Of a stretch of DNA of 64,000 bases, positions 27,405 through 38,300 are shown piece by piece. The stretch is from assembly GCF_003075045.1 (NCBI RefSeq), contig NZ_QCZD01000002.1:744001-808000 (forward strand), in the 5' to 3' direction. The notes beneath the pieces were generated by a model, which was given only the letters and a program-made list of their open reading frames with translations, had not been told where the DNA came from and searched no databases. Source of the stretch: Maribacter litoralis. Lineage in GTDB: Bacteria; Bacteroidota; Bacteroidia; Flavobacteriales; Flavobacteriaceae. The number at the start of each line of letters is the position of its first letter. Position 1 is the stretch's first letter. A program made the translations under genes and the position numbers.

Positions 27405-29393
27405 TTATTCTTGCTCTTGAAGCGCTTTAATTTCATCCCTAAGCTTTGCAGCTTGCATAAAATCGAGCTCTTTCGCTGCCTTTTCCATTGCCTTTCTTTT
27501 ATCTTTAATCAGCCTTTCAATTTGTTCTTTTGTAAGATAATCCATGTCCGGTTCGGCGGCTCTCAATTCCTCTTTTATAAAGTGATATGTGGATACCGAA
27601 TTCTTTGAAAGAACATTGTCCAAACTTTTATTTAAAGCTTTAGGCGTAACGTTATTTTCTGTGTTATAATTTATTTGTTTTTCTCTTCGATAGGCAGTTT
27701 CGTCAATTGTTTTTTGCATACTCTCAGTTATCTTATCTGCGTACATGATCGCTTTGCCATTTAAGTTTCTTGCTGCTCTACCAACGGTCTGTGTAAGTGA
27801 TCTGTTGCTACGTAAAAAACCTTCTTTGTCTGCATCTAAAATAACTACTAAAGAAACCTCAGGTAGGTCCAATCCTTCACGTAATAAATTCACTCCGATC
27901 AGTACGTCAAAAATACCTTTTCGTAAATCTTGCATGATTTCTACTCGCTCCAGAGTATCAACATCACTATGTATATATCTACACCTAATATTAATTCTAT
28001 CTAGATATTTAGCCAACTCTTCTGCCATTCTTTTGGTCAGTGTAGTCACCAATGTTCTTTCATCTTTTTCTACCCTAACCTGTATCTCTTCCACCAAATC
28101 ATCAATCTGGTTTAAGCTTGGTCGCACTTCTATTATCGGATCTAAAAGTCCGGTTGGTCTAATAACTTGTTCAACATATACGCCTTGACTTAACTGTAAT
28201 TCATAATCCGCAGGTGTGGCACTTACATATAATACCTGATTCTGTAATGCTTCAAACTCTTCAAACTTCAAGGGTCTGTTGTCCATAGCTGCTGGTAAAC
28301 GAAAACCATACTCTACTAGATTGACCTTTCTTGAGCGGTCACCACCATACATGGCATGCACTTGCGGAATAGTAACGTGGCTTTCATCGATTACCATTAA
28401 ATAGTCATCTGGAAAATAATCCAATAAACAGAAAGGCCTTGTACCCGGTTCTCGACCGTCTAAATATCTGGAGTAATTCTCGATCCCTGAACAGTAACCA
28501 AGCTCGCGTATCATTTCCAAATCAAAATTGGTGCGTTCTTCTAATCGTTTCGCTTCGAGTGGTTTTGCAATATCCTTAAAGTAGTCTATTTGCTTCACTA
28601 AGTCATCTTGAATATTATGGATTGCATTTTGTAACACATCTTTTGATGTTACAAACATGTTGGCAGGATAAATATTTAGATTCTCATACACCTCGATAAT
28701 ATTATTATTGAAAGGATCAAAGGCTTCTATTTCCTCAATTTCATCTCCAAAAAAGTGTATTCTATAGGCATGGTCGGCATAACTTGGAAAAACATCCACA
28801 ACATCTCCCTTAACCCTAAAGTTGCCATTTTTAAAATCGGCCATAGTCCTAGAATATAGCGATTGCACCAATTGATGCATTAGCTTTGTTCTGGCAATTA
28901 CCTGATCCTTTTTAATAGAAATGACATTTTTTTGAAATTCAATAGGGTTACCAATACCGTATAAGCAGGAAACAGAGGCAATGACAACAACATCTCTTCT
29001 GCCAGAGAGTAAAGAAGAAGTGGCACTCAATCTTAACTTTTCAATATCCTCGTTTATAGAGAGATCCTTTTCAATATAAACTCCACTAGTAGGTATATAG
29101 GCTTCTGGCTGGTAGTAGTCGTAGTAAGAGACAAAATATTCAACGGCATTATCTGGAAAAAACTGCTTAAACTCAGAATATAGCTGAGCCGCCAACGTTT
29201 TGTTATGAGCCAAAATCAAGGTCGGTTTCTGAACTTTTTCAATAACATTGGCCACCGTAAAGGTTTTACCCGACCCCGTAACACCCAACAAGGTTTGGTA
29301 TTTTTCATTTTCATTTAGACCTTTTACCAATTCATTTATGGCATTTGGTTGATCTCCAGTGGGTTTGAACTCTGATACTACTTTGAATTTCAT
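27405..29393 (-). CDS. uvrB: UvrABC excinuclease subunit B
   Basis: The 662-residue protein is a complete UvrB. Visible are Walker A GVTGSGKTF (about residue 38), the YYDYYQPEAYIP beta-hairpin region (about 91) that clamps DNA, the DESHVTIPQ motif II (about 337), the SATP motif III and the QTVGRAARN motif VI (about 535). The C-terminal UVR coiled coil (KRKAMEKAAKELDFMQAAKLRDE) closes it. It loads with UvrA at lesions and recruits UvrC for nucleotide excision repair. No other uvr gene is in the window. Confidence 0.98.
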   Translation of the reverse strand: MKFKVVSEFKPTGDQPNAINELVKGLNENEKYQTLLGVTGSGKTFTVANVIEKVQKPTLILAHNKTLAAQLYSEFKQFFPDNAVEYFVSYYDYYQPEAYIPTSGVYIEKDLSINEDIEKLRLSATSSLLSGRRDVVVIASVSCLYGIGNPIEFQKNVISIKKDQVIARTKLMHQLVQSLYSRTMADFKNGNFRVKGDVVDVFPSYADHAYRIHFFGDEIEEIEAFDPFNNNIIEVYENLNIYPANMFVTSKDVLQNAIHNIQDDLVKQIDYFKDIAKPLEAKRLEERTNFDLEMIRELGYCSGIENYSRYLDGREPGTRPFCLLDYFPDDYLMVIDESHVTIPQVHAMYGGDRSRKVNLVEYGFRLPAAMDNRPLKFEEFEALQNQVLYVSATPADYELQLSQGVYVEQVIRPTGLLDPIIEVRPSLNQIDDLVEEIQVRVEKDERTLVTTLTKRMAEELAKYLDRINIRCRYIHSDVDTLERVEIMQDLRKGIFDVLIGVNLLREGLDLPEVSLVVILDADKEGFLRSNRSLTQTVGRAARNLNGKAIMYADKITESMQKTIDETAYRREKQINYNTENNVTPKALNKSLDNVLSKNSVSTYHFIKEELRAAEPDMDYLTKEQIERLIKDKRKAMEKAAKELDFMQAAKLRDEIKALQEQE

Positions 29394-29452
29394 GCTATAA
29401 AATTACGAAAGAAGCACCATTTAAAAGGGTTCGATAAAAAGAATCGTTACAA

Positions 29453-31222
29453 CTATCGCTTTAAAGTAAAATGACCGGTGATTTCTTGTTCATTCAATAG
29501 TCTGGCTCTAAACCAATACTCAGATTCTGGCAGTTGATTGCCGTTTAAATTTCCGTTCCAACCATCTGTATTCGGATTTATTTGGGCTAAAAGAGCACCA
29601 AACCTATCAAAAATGTGAATTACTAAAATGTTATTTTCCCTCATTTCGGTTGGGGGTATAAATTGCCAGTAATCATTAATACCATCTCCATTTGGTGTGA
29701 AAAAATTAGGGAAGCCGTTTACGGTAAAATCTTGCTGAACCAAATAATCTGATATGCCACAACCTCCTTTGTCGCGCACAAATACAGTATGATTTTCAAG
29801 TGAGATATTGGCAAACCTATTGGAATCTTGATATAGACCATCCTCGTCATCCAATGCATATTCATAATTTCCATTTGTAGTAGTTCTAATGGTATAGTCT
29901 AATGAGTTTGCGTTTATTTGTACTTCAACATCTTCTATTTTGGGTGCTTGAGAGATTATTACGTTAAAAGTTTTTGATGAGGCACATTCAACTATTCGCC
30001 CAGAGTCCTCAATATTTATATAGGCTTCGTACAAATATTCACCTTCTTCATCTATCACTACTTCTTCAGTAGTTGCAAGTAACGTTTCATTACCTCTATC
30101 GTCTAGTTTATACCATCTATACCCATCTGCCTCATCGGTTGCCGCTATACGATTTGAACTATTTCCTTCGCAAATGGAAATTGAATCCGGCAACGTTAAT
30201 TCAGGATTTAAAACTACCAAATCTCCACTTGTTGGGTCGTAATAGGGTCCACAACCCAGTAATGTTGAAAATGTTTCTTGTGTACAGCCTATCGCTTCTC
30301 CTGCTTCATTGAATGGAACAATGGAGATAAAGAACGTTCTATTTGGTTCAAAATCGATGACCACTGCCGAAGTATTGAATAATATGGCATCTTCTAAAAT
30401 ATTGGTTTCAAAAGGTGAAGTGCCTATAGACACTTTATAACCAGTAGCATTTGGTACGGCATTCCACTCAAGTGTGGGACTCAAAGGTACATTGGTTTCT
30501 CCATCAAAAGGAGAAATCATGCTGGTGCATATCGGTAGAACAGCTGCAGCCGTAGTAGTGAATGAAACTGTGCTACAACCTATTGCCATACCTATTCTGT
30601 TGTAAGGTATTATAGTTATATAAATATCCGTTTCTGACGGTAAATCGGTTAGTGGGTTATATGAAAGTGCATTGTCAATATCGGTACTTGCTAGTAGTTC
30701 ACTACCGTTCAGAGTAGTACCAATCGATAAAAAATACCCTGTAGCATTGGTAGCTGCATTCCAAGTAATGTTGGTGCCGGTATTGACATCTATTGCATTA
30801 TTTGCAGGTATGCTCGCTGGTACACAGTCAGGCACATCGGTTAAACTTGCCGTGGTAAAGCTTTGACTATCACAGATTATATTGGGTTGGTTAAAGAAGA
30901 AAAGGGTAATCGTAACAAATATTTCTGTATTCTCAGGTAGTCCCGTAGTTGGAGTGAACGTGGTAGCTGCACCAACATTCCTCTCATTTAAAATGTCATT
31001 ACCACCTTCGGTCGTTCCCAATGAGATGATATATCCTGGCACTCCGGCTACCGCTTCCCAGGTAATGGGGGAGCCTACCGGTACCATAGTAGCACCATTT
31101 GTAGGACTAAGCAATGGCGGACACTCTTGGGAAAAAGAAGAAAAGTTACTACTTAGAAACACAATGAAAAGTAAAGGCAGAGCCATTACCTTGGGAAAAT
31201 TTATGTTCCAATTTTCTTTCAT
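29453..31222 (-). CDS. T9SS type B surface protein with repeated Fn3-like domains
   Basis: The 589-residue protein has a signal peptide (cleaved near FSQ, residue 30). Three repeats of about 95 residues follow (starting near 35, 132 and 232), each with a C-x-P-x-(N/D)G start, ITWxA and Y-IS-GT; they look like fibronectin III-type beta-sandwiches. A PKD/Ig-like region covers about 330-475. The C-terminus (from NFFTPNGDGINDYW, about 500) is the T9SS type B sorting domain (gliding-associated C-terminal family), with DRFGALL, DGWNGNLNGNQLP and the terminal HFTLKR. The product should be exported across the outer membrane and attached to the surface. Partners are unknown. Confidence 0.9.
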   Translation of the reverse strand: MKENWNINFPKVMALPLLFIVFLSSNFSSFSQECPPLLSPTNGATMVPVGSPITWEAVAGVPGYIISLGTTEGGNDILNERNVGAATTFTPTTGLPENTEIFVTITLFFFNQPNIICDSQSFTTASLTDVPDCVPASIPANNAIDVNTGTNITWNAATNATGYFLSIGTTLNGSELLASTDIDNALSYNPLTDLPSETDIYITIIPYNRIGMAIGCSTVSFTTTAAAVLPICTSMISPFDGETNVPLSPTLEWNAVPNATGYKVSIGTSPFETNILEDAILFNTSAVVIDFEPNRTFFISIVPFNEAGEAIGCTQETFSTLLGCGPYYDPTSGDLVVLNPELTLPDSISICEGNSSNRIAATDEADGYRWYKLDDRGNETLLATTEEVVIDEEGEYLYEAYINIEDSGRIVECASSKTFNVIISQAPKIEDVEVQINANSLDYTIRTTTNGNYEYALDDEDGLYQDSNRFANISLENHTVFVRDKGGCGISDYLVQQDFTVNGFPNFFTPNGDGINDYWQFIPPTEMRENNILVIHIFDRFGALLAQINPNTDGWNGNLNGNQLPESEYWFRARLLNEQEITGHFTLKR

Positions 31223-31317
31223 AGTATTTACGTGAACAATACAATATACTACAAAATGAAAATTTACAATCTGTTAGACCTGATAAATAGGTCCATGTGT
31301 TTTTTCTAATGGATGAA

Positions 31318-32151
31318 TTAAAGGTCGCGTCTCTTCAATATAGCATAAGAACCATAGATAAAAATTGCCGTCCAAATTAGGACTATAAGTACCTCGTACC
31401 AATGAACGTTATAGTTTAAAGCTAATTTTTCTCCCATTTGGTTGGCTACCGATTGTACGGCGCCTAACCTAGAAAATGGTTCTTTAATTAGGTTGAACAT
31501 TGACTGTAAGGGGAAAAAGTTCATGATGAAATCAGTAGTTTCCCCGTCAAATAATTTCCAACGGATGATACCTCTAAAAATACCCTCAAGCACTTGCCAT
31601 AGAATTAAAAAACCTAATGCAAATGCTGATCTTTTTACTAACACCCCTAGAAATAAACAGAACGAAAAGAATCCCGTTAATTTTACAAAAAAAGCAAAAA
31701 GAAACTCTAAATCGGTTAAAATGATTGATATTTCATTGAAATCGGAGTAAAATAGCCCTAAAATCAGTGAAACAATAAATACGAATATTGTTGATACCAG
31801 TGAAAAGGAAATAACGGTCAAAAACTTAGAAAGTATAAATTCCTTTTTAGAAAGACCATCTATTAAATTTTGTTTAATTGTCTTGTTACTATATTCATTT
31901 GACATCATTGATACGATGACAATCGCCAAAAATAGTTTGAAAAATGCGGTGATAAAGGTGTTAAAATGCCAGATATACGGAAAGTTGAAAATACCTTGGT
32001 CTGCCAAATGAAACTTAATTGGTCCTATGTCAAATTTTATAGCGGCAACCAAAGCGATAGAAGTCAACAGAGCGAAGTAAGATATGATTAACACCTTACT
32101 GGCACGGTTGTTCCATAATTTTATAAATTCTATTTGAAGTAATCTTATCAT
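31318..32151 (-). CDS. ABC-2 type transporter permease
   Basis: The 277-residue protein has about six membrane helices and the layout of an ABC-2 permease: a first helix after LLQIEFIKLWNNR, a conserved SNEYSNKTIKQNLIDGLSKKEFILSKF segment (about 85-110) between helices 2 and 3, and a final helix. It lies 12 bases after the ATPase gene on the same strand, so the two form one exporter. The pair resembles the bacitracin/multidrug exporter type (BcrA/BcrB-like); the substrate is unknown. Confidence 0.87.
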   Translation of the reverse strand: MIRLLQIEFIKLWNNRASKVLIISYFALLTSIALVAAIKFDIGPIKFHLADQGIFNFPYIWHFNTFITAFFKLFLAIVIVSMMSNEYSNKTIKQNLIDGLSKKEFILSKFLTVISFSLVSTIFVFIVSLILGLFYSDFNEISIILTDLEFLFAFFVKLTGFFSFCLFLGVLVKRSAFALGFLILWQVLEGIFRGIIRWKLFDGETTDFIMNFFPLQSMFNLIKEPFSRLGAVQSVANQMGEKLALNYNVHWYEVLIVLIWTAIFIYGSYAILKRRDL

Positions 32152-32163
32152 GATGTAAGGGTA

Positions 32164-33066
32164 TTAAGATTTGACATTTTTGGTTAGTGCTAAGAACTGC
32201 TCTTCTAAACTTTCTTTTCTTTTTACTAAATGCGAAACAATGATGCCATTATCAAAAAGCAACTTATTTAATGTTTGTGCATCTAATTCAGTATTTAAAA
32301 AAGCTGTGACCAAACCATTTTCTTCTTTTATTTTACCAAAATGTTCATTGCTGTTTAAGTAAGAGAATAGTTTATCGGTATCGGAACACTTTAGTTCAAA
32401 AAAGCCAAAACTGGCTTGTAAACTATCTACCCTGCCAGAATATAATTTTTCTCCTTTTCTTAAAATGACTACGTGAGAGCATACTTTTTCTACTTCGTCC
32501 AATAAATGCGATGCTAATAAAATGGTTGTACCCTTTGCCGCAATAGTCTTTATAATTTCCCTTATTTGATGAATTCCTTGCGGATCTAAACCGTTAGTAG
32601 GTTCATCTAAAATTAAAATTTCGGGGTCGTTGAGTAGGGCAGAGGCAATTGCCAAACGCTGCTTCATCCCCAAGGAATAGGTTTTGAATTTGCTATTTTT
32701 TCTATCCAATAAACCTACGAGCTCAAGCTTTTCCTCAATTTTTTCTTCTGACACCTCTTTTATTTTACAGACCAATTTTAGGTTTTGTAAAGCTGTCATG
32801 TACGGATAGAAATTTGGGCGCTCAATTATAGCCCCAACTTTTTTCAAGGCTTCATGTGTAGAAGTGCCGCCACCGAACCAAGCAAAATCGCCACTGGTTT
32901 TGTTGACTACATTTAATACAATGCCTAATGTTGTGGATTTTCCGCTACCGTTGGGCCCTAAAATTCCGTAAACGTTCCCTTTCTCAATAGTGAACGAAAG
33001 GTCTTTTACCGCAGTAAGGTATCCGAATTTTTTGGTAAGATGATTGACTGATAGAATAGTACTCAC
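32164..33066 (-). CDS. ABC transporter ATP-binding protein
   Basis: The 300-residue protein has a complete ABC ATPase in residues 1-225: Walker A GPNGSGKSTT (about 37), the signature SLGMKQRLAIAS (about 135), Walker B LILDEPTNGLDPQG, and the switch His in LLASHLLDEV. The last ~75 residues form an accessory region as in the BcrA/NatA type. It starts with GTG (33064-33066). A CGTCAAGT/ACTTGACG inverted repeat (33066-33073 and 33095-33102) overlaps this start codon. The permease follows after 12 bases. Confidence 0.92.
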   Translation of the reverse strand: MSTILSVNHLTKKFGYLTAVKDLSFTIEKGNVYGILGPNGSGKSTTLGIVLNVVNKTSGDFAWFGGGTSTHEALKKVGAIIERPNFYPYMTALQNLKLVCKIKEVSEEKIEEKLELVGLLDRKNSKFKTYSLGMKQRLAIASALLNDPEILILDEPTNGLDPQGIHQIREIIKTIAAKGTTILLASHLLDEVEKVCSHVVILRKGEKLYSGRVDSLQASFGFFELKCSDTDKLFSYLNSNEHFGKIKEENGLVTAFLNTELDAQTLNKLLFDNGIIVSHLVKRKESLEEQFLALTKNVKS

Positions 33067-33102
33067 GTCAAGTGTTTTTTGATTGATTATGCTTACTTGA
33101 CG
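33066..33102. promoter_or_regulatory. 8-bp inverted repeat over the ABC ATPase start
   Basis: CGTCAAGT and ACTTGACG are perfect inverted half sites separated by 21 bases; the proximal half touches the GTG start codon. It may be an operator or an mRNA stem that hides the start. Confidence 0.4.
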
Positions 33103-33131
33103 ACTAAAATGGTAGAATGTTACAAAAATTA

Positions 33132-35183
33132 TTACATTCTTGTTGCTCTGAAGGTAATTCTTCTATTGGTAATGACGGTTGTAGGGGTTTTAAAATTGAC
33201 CGTTACACTTTCTGAAGGGTCGTCTGTTGTAATATTACTATCCGTCTGATCTTGAGAATTACTAATGTTATTTGTGTAGTTTGCCGTAGAAGTATTTACA
33301 TCTGGCAGCGTAACTCGTGTTACCAATGTTAAGGTTTCAAGATCGCCACTTGCCATATCGCCAATAGACCAATTTGGATAAGAGAAACTTCCCTTGGAAA
33401 TAGATGATGATACAAAAGAGATTCCGTCGGGTAGAACATCGGTTATAACAACATTTGTAATTGGGTCAACACCTAGACTCTCTACAGTGATGGTAAAAGT
33501 GACCTCATCACCATCAACCACAGTATTTGTATCCGCAACCTTTTTAATGACTACATCAGAAAAACAATAATATGCTGCTATGGGTTGGGAATCATAGGTA
33601 CAACCACCTTTGGTTACCCGAACAAAATAATCGCCAGCTTCGGTAGGGTTATAGCTTGAAAATATTGCACCAGGAACTATAGATCCGTTCTGGTACCATT
33701 GATAAGCATCAAAATTTGCATCGACTACAGTAATGATCGCTCCTGGTAAACATCCTCCACCATTAACTTCGAGATCAACTTCGGGCACAGTGTCAAATCC
33801 GGAGAAATATCCTGCAATACCACGGTTGGAGTTTACACCGAAAAAACCTACGGCAATAGGACCTGTGGACTGCACACTTACATTACCTGTTAAGTTTGAA
33901 ATATAAAAAGTTTTCCAATCCGTTGATCCGGTAACGGGTATTGAAGCAGGTAATGTTACGGCACCTGAGCCATCGTTTACCGAAATATTTTCGTCTGGGG
34001 TAGAAGTGGAGGCAATTATGGTTATACCTCCGGTAAGAGTCGTACCGGCAGAATTCGTAATATCTGAAATGTTATCTAAGTTATCTGGTAATAAACAATT
34101 GACAGGGGCAACAAAGTTTAAGCCAACGGTCTGCACCCCAGAACTACCCGCTAAGTTTTGATACGCATAAGCATCTTTTGAGGTTGTGACCAGCATGTTG
34201 GCACCTGCCGAACCGCCAGAATAATTTGAACCCGGAACCATAAAATAGTCTCCGTTATTGATTGTTGCTATTGGGGTAGTGGAACCGTTTACGAATATTT
34301 CGGTATTATTTTGAGTACCGATAATAATTGGGAATTCTGTGCTGTCTCTACCATTTCCCCTAATAAATACATACTCTTTACCAATTTTATTTATTGGCAC
34401 GGGTTGATCTATACCGGCATCTCTACTTCCTGTTGAGGTGGTAACTACACCATAATTTAATCCTCCATTGCTAATGGCGATATCTTTAGTTGAAACGATA
34501 GATGCGCCTAACCATCCATCTATATTTGCCGAAACTTCATTTGTATAGGCTTCTAATACAAAACTTTCATTTTTGTTTAAAGTAATTTGGATATTATCAC
34601 TAGTGATACCGTCTCTATCGTTTTGTAATCTAAATTCACAATTTGGGTCGTATCCGGTAATATCAACAACGGTATTGTCTTCTGTTGCCATTATACCAAG
34701 TGAGGTAGAAATATCTGAGGTTGTGGCATAATTGGGAGCGCCACCCCATTTAAAATTTGTACCCAAAGCCTGTCTACCTTTTGAGGTTAATGATGTTGCC
34801 TGTGAGCCAGAGGTACCTCTATAATTTACATAAAATTTTTCTCCGCCAGGTGATTCAAACCGGAGTCCGCTACTGTTTATTACAACCCCTGTATTAGCAC
34901 TTTTTACCATAGTAACATCGTTGTCACCATTGGCAAGGTTGTAAACACCTGGTGCTATGTTTGATATTGAAAAAGTTGCAGCGGGCGTAGTTGCGGTACC
35001 TATATAAGCATTTACAGTAAAGGCAGTCGTTTCTGGAGTAGAAAGATAAATGGCTTGCTGCTTTACCGATGAGTTGTTACTACCTTGTTTTAAAGGTGGT
35101 AAATAGTGAAGATCGCTTAACTGGGAAAATCCAGCTGCAGAGACCATCATGAATACTATAAATAAAATTAACTTTTGCCTCAT
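33132..35183 (-). CDS. Surface protein with IgGFc-binding-like head and DUF11, no sorting domain
   Basis: I start the gene at the ATG at 35183 (MRQKLILF), which gives a signal peptide ending near AGFSQ; an upstream in-frame start would add 12 unlikely residues. The 683-residue protein begins with SDLHYLPPLKQG, then ~450 residues matching the giant protein next door, with the layout of the IgGFc-binding N-terminal family (PF17517). A PKD/Ig-like segment (about 490-550, DAYQWYQNGSIVPG) and one DUF11 domain (about 560-665, VVDGDEVTFTITVESLG) follow. The tail ends in basic ITFRATRM with no T9SS sorting domain, so it may remain periplasmic or use another route. Confidence 0.82.
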   Translation of the reverse strand: MRQKLILFIVFMMVSAAGFSQLSDLHYLPPLKQGSNNSSVKQQAIYLSTPETTAFTVNAYIGTATTPAATFSISNIAPGVYNLANGDNDVTMVKSANTGVVINSSGLRFESPGGEKFYVNYRGTSGSQATSLTSKGRQALGTNFKWGGAPNYATTSDISTSLGIMATEDNTVVDITGYDPNCEFRLQNDRDGITSDNIQITLNKNESFVLEAYTNEVSANIDGWLGASIVSTKDIAISNGGLNYGVVTTSTGSRDAGIDQPVPINKIGKEYVFIRGNGRDSTEFPIIIGTQNNTEIFVNGSTTPIATINNGDYFMVPGSNYSGGSAGANMLVTTSKDAYAYQNLAGSSGVQTVGLNFVAPVNCLLPDNLDNISDITNSAGTTLTGGITIIASTSTPDENISVNDGSGAVTLPASIPVTGSTDWKTFYISNLTGNVSVQSTGPIAVGFFGVNSNRGIAGYFSGFDTVPEVDLEVNGGGCLPGAIITVVDANFDAYQWYQNGSIVPGAIFSSYNPTEAGDYFVRVTKGGCTYDSQPIAAYYCFSDVVIKKVADTNTVVDGDEVTFTITVESLGVDPITNVVITDVLPDGISFVSSSISKGSFSYPNWSIGDMASGDLETLTLVTRVTLPDVNTSTANYTNNISNSQDQTDSNITTDDPSESVTVNFKTPTTVITNRRITFRATRM

Positions 35184-35282
35184 TGTATGTTTGGAGTGCG
35201 GGAAAACAAAGAAACTCACAATACCTTTAAATCACAATTAATAGTTGTCAAACACCAGTAATCTGTGGTATTCATATAAAAT

Positions 35283-35314
35283 AGTAGAGGTGGTAAAAAA
35301 TTACCGCCTCTACT
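35283..35314 (-). terminator. Terminator after the giant surface-protein gene
   Basis: Arms AGTAGAGG and CCTCTACT with inner GGTAA/TTACC form a 14-bp stem (one G-U pair) around a 4-base loop, just past the giant gene's stop codon. The gene downstream therefore probably has its own promoter. Confidence 0.75.
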
Positions 35315-35320
35315 TTTTAA

Positions 35321-38300
35321 TTATCTGTAAAGTGTGAAGTTGCCCACCATTTCTCTAGTGTCTGCTTCACCGTTTAACTTAATTATATACCAATAATCTC
35401 CAGTTGGCAGTTCATTGTTTTGATAAAAGCCGTCCCAACCATCTTCATTGTCTTTAAAGGTATAAACGGTTCTACCATATCTGTCATAGATCGATATGAA
35501 TATTTCAGGATATATTTCAATATTATCCGGCATCCATAAATCATTTTCCCCATCACCGTTCGGCGTAAAGAAATTAGGAATTTCAATATCGATGAACTCT
35601 ATGAATATACTAGCAGTAGACTCACAACCATTCTCATCGACTACGGTTACATCATAGGTATTGGTCTCGGTAATATAGAATACATTATCTGAGCCCATAT
35701 CCCTGTCACCTAAATAGAAAGTATAGTTTTCTCTACCGCCGGTAACAGTTGCGGTTATCTGATTTATGTTGCTTTCTTCAACTGTTATCTCAAGAGGTTC
35801 AAATGCCTCTATTTCTATGTCATAAGTAGTTAAACATCCGTTTGCATGCGAAATACTTATGTAATGAGTACCTGGTGTCAACTCTCTGAACATTGGAGTC
35901 AATTGCATTTCTAAAGGATCAACGGTATCCAGACCAAATAAGACATCGTTTTCTATGTTAGGGTCGTTAAGAACAATATTAACATAGTTACTAGGTATAT
36001 TACCATTACAACCGTATATAGGTTCAACAGTTGCACCAAGATCAACACCTGGGTCTATTGTAACTATAATGGTTTCATCACAACCTTGGGCGTCTTCAAT
36101 AAAAATGATATAATCACCTGCTGCCAAGTCTGTAAAGCTCAATCTGTCTTGTACAAAGTCCGTTTCGCTTTCTAGGCGAGTGCTGTAAGGAGCAGTACCA
36201 CCAATTATGGTTAAATCTATGGTTCCATCTTCTTCGCCTACACAGATTTCCGGAGTGCTTTCAATGGTCACTTCAAGAATTTCTGGTTCGGTAATAGTCG
36301 CTTCTATCAATTCAAAACAACCGTTAGAATCTTGAGCGATTATGGTGTAATCACCAGGAGCTAATTCATCAAAAGTGTTATCATCACTAAAGCGATCCAA
36401 GTTTGGTGATATTGCATATTGATAAACAACTGATCCACCAAGCATATTAACAGTTATACTACCATCATTGGCACCGTTACAAGTAACATCAACAAAAGTA
36501 GTGTTATTCGTATCGATCAAAAGTGGTGCAGGTTCGGTAATATTGATCATCGCCGACGATACTTCACAATCATCGCTCTGAACTCTTACGTAATAGGTAC
36601 CTGCAAACAGGTCTGTAAATAGACCGGAAGATTGGTTAGCACGTACCTCTGCGGTAAAACCGGCATCCGAGAATAGTGCATATTGGTAATTACCTAATCC
36701 GCCTTGAGCTTCTGCATTAATAACACCGCTATCATCACCATTACAACTAATGGTAGGGTTGTCATTGTCCAATTCGACTACTAACGGCTCAATAGGATTT
36801 ACGGTTATGCTGTTGCTTATGACGGAAACACATCCTAAACTATCTATTATATAATATTCATATGTTCCTGGTTGAATACCAGTGAATAAATGAGTGTTTG
36901 GTCCGTTGGTTTCATTCATAGCATTAAAGGTAGATGTACCATCTGTATTCCACATATATGGTCCTGTACCACCAGAAGCGGTTAATAACAGTTCTGTATC
37001 ATTTAAACATGTGGCTCTTTGTGCAGTGACCAACTGACCTTTAACCTCAACAGGCTCAACAATTTCAACAATTGCAGTTTCGTCTGAGCAATTCAAATCA
37101 TCTAAAACGGTAACACTGTAATATCCTGATCTTAAATTACTAAATGTAGCAGAGGTTTGTGTACTTGTTGATTCCAACAGGGTGGCACCTGTACCATTGC
37201 CATCATAGGTATTAAGAATGTACCTATAATTTGTGGAAACTGACCTTGGTGTAAACCCAGCTGTAATTTCTCCATCCGTATCACCTTCACATTCTAAACC
37301 TTGAACGGACTGAATATTAGCTACAATCGGTTCTGGAGGAGTAAGGGTGAACGCATTGGTAAAGGTTTCAGTACAACCTAAACTGTCGGTTACCTCTACT
37401 GTGTATTGACCATCACTTAAACCGGTAAATAAATTACTGTTCACTTGGTTAGCTGTGTAAGTTGTTGTGGAACTAACATGTCTTAATACAATATCAAAAG
37501 GACCTTCACCTCCATTAGGTGTAATATTTGCAGTACCCATGTCATTACTACAACCTACATCTGTGGTTGCTATTGTTGCCAATGTTATTGCAGCACTTGG
37601 TGATGTAATCGTAAATGATCTTTCTTGAATACATTCAGGAGTTCCAACTTGTGAAGCTCTTAAAATATAGCTACCTGCAGCTACAGGTATAGAAGCCGTA
37701 GTTCCCGTTCCTGTAAATATGCCTTCATCATCGGTACGCGTAGTATCGGTACCATCGGCATTTACTACTTCCCAATTGAAATCACCGGTATAAGTAGCAT
37801 CTGTAAATGTTACTTCTATAGCCCCATCTGTTCCAAAACACACTACATCTGCAAGTTTGTTCACTTCGATTTCAAATGTATTTGGATCTTCGACAATATG
37901 GGTTCTTGTAATTTCACAACCGGTTGTTACATTTCTAATACCAATAGTATAGGTGCCAATTGCCAAGTTGGTAAATACATTGTTACCTGTTTGGTATGTA
38001 GCAGATGGCAATATTCTAAATTCATAGTTAGCAAGATTTGCCGTGGAATTGGTAACTGTACTAGTTACATCTATTGTTATATTTTCACCACTGTTAACAC
38101 AATCTAGATCTCTATCAACATTTACTGTTGCATCAATAAATGTGTCATAAGGGTCTATGGTAACTATATGTTCTGCAGAACACCCAGCGTCATCATAAAC
38201 ACGAACAATGATATCACCACCGGCAGCATCTGTATGGGTATAGGTTAAACTACTTCCATTTTGTAACACAGTAGACGTTGCGTCATCAATGAATTCAAAT

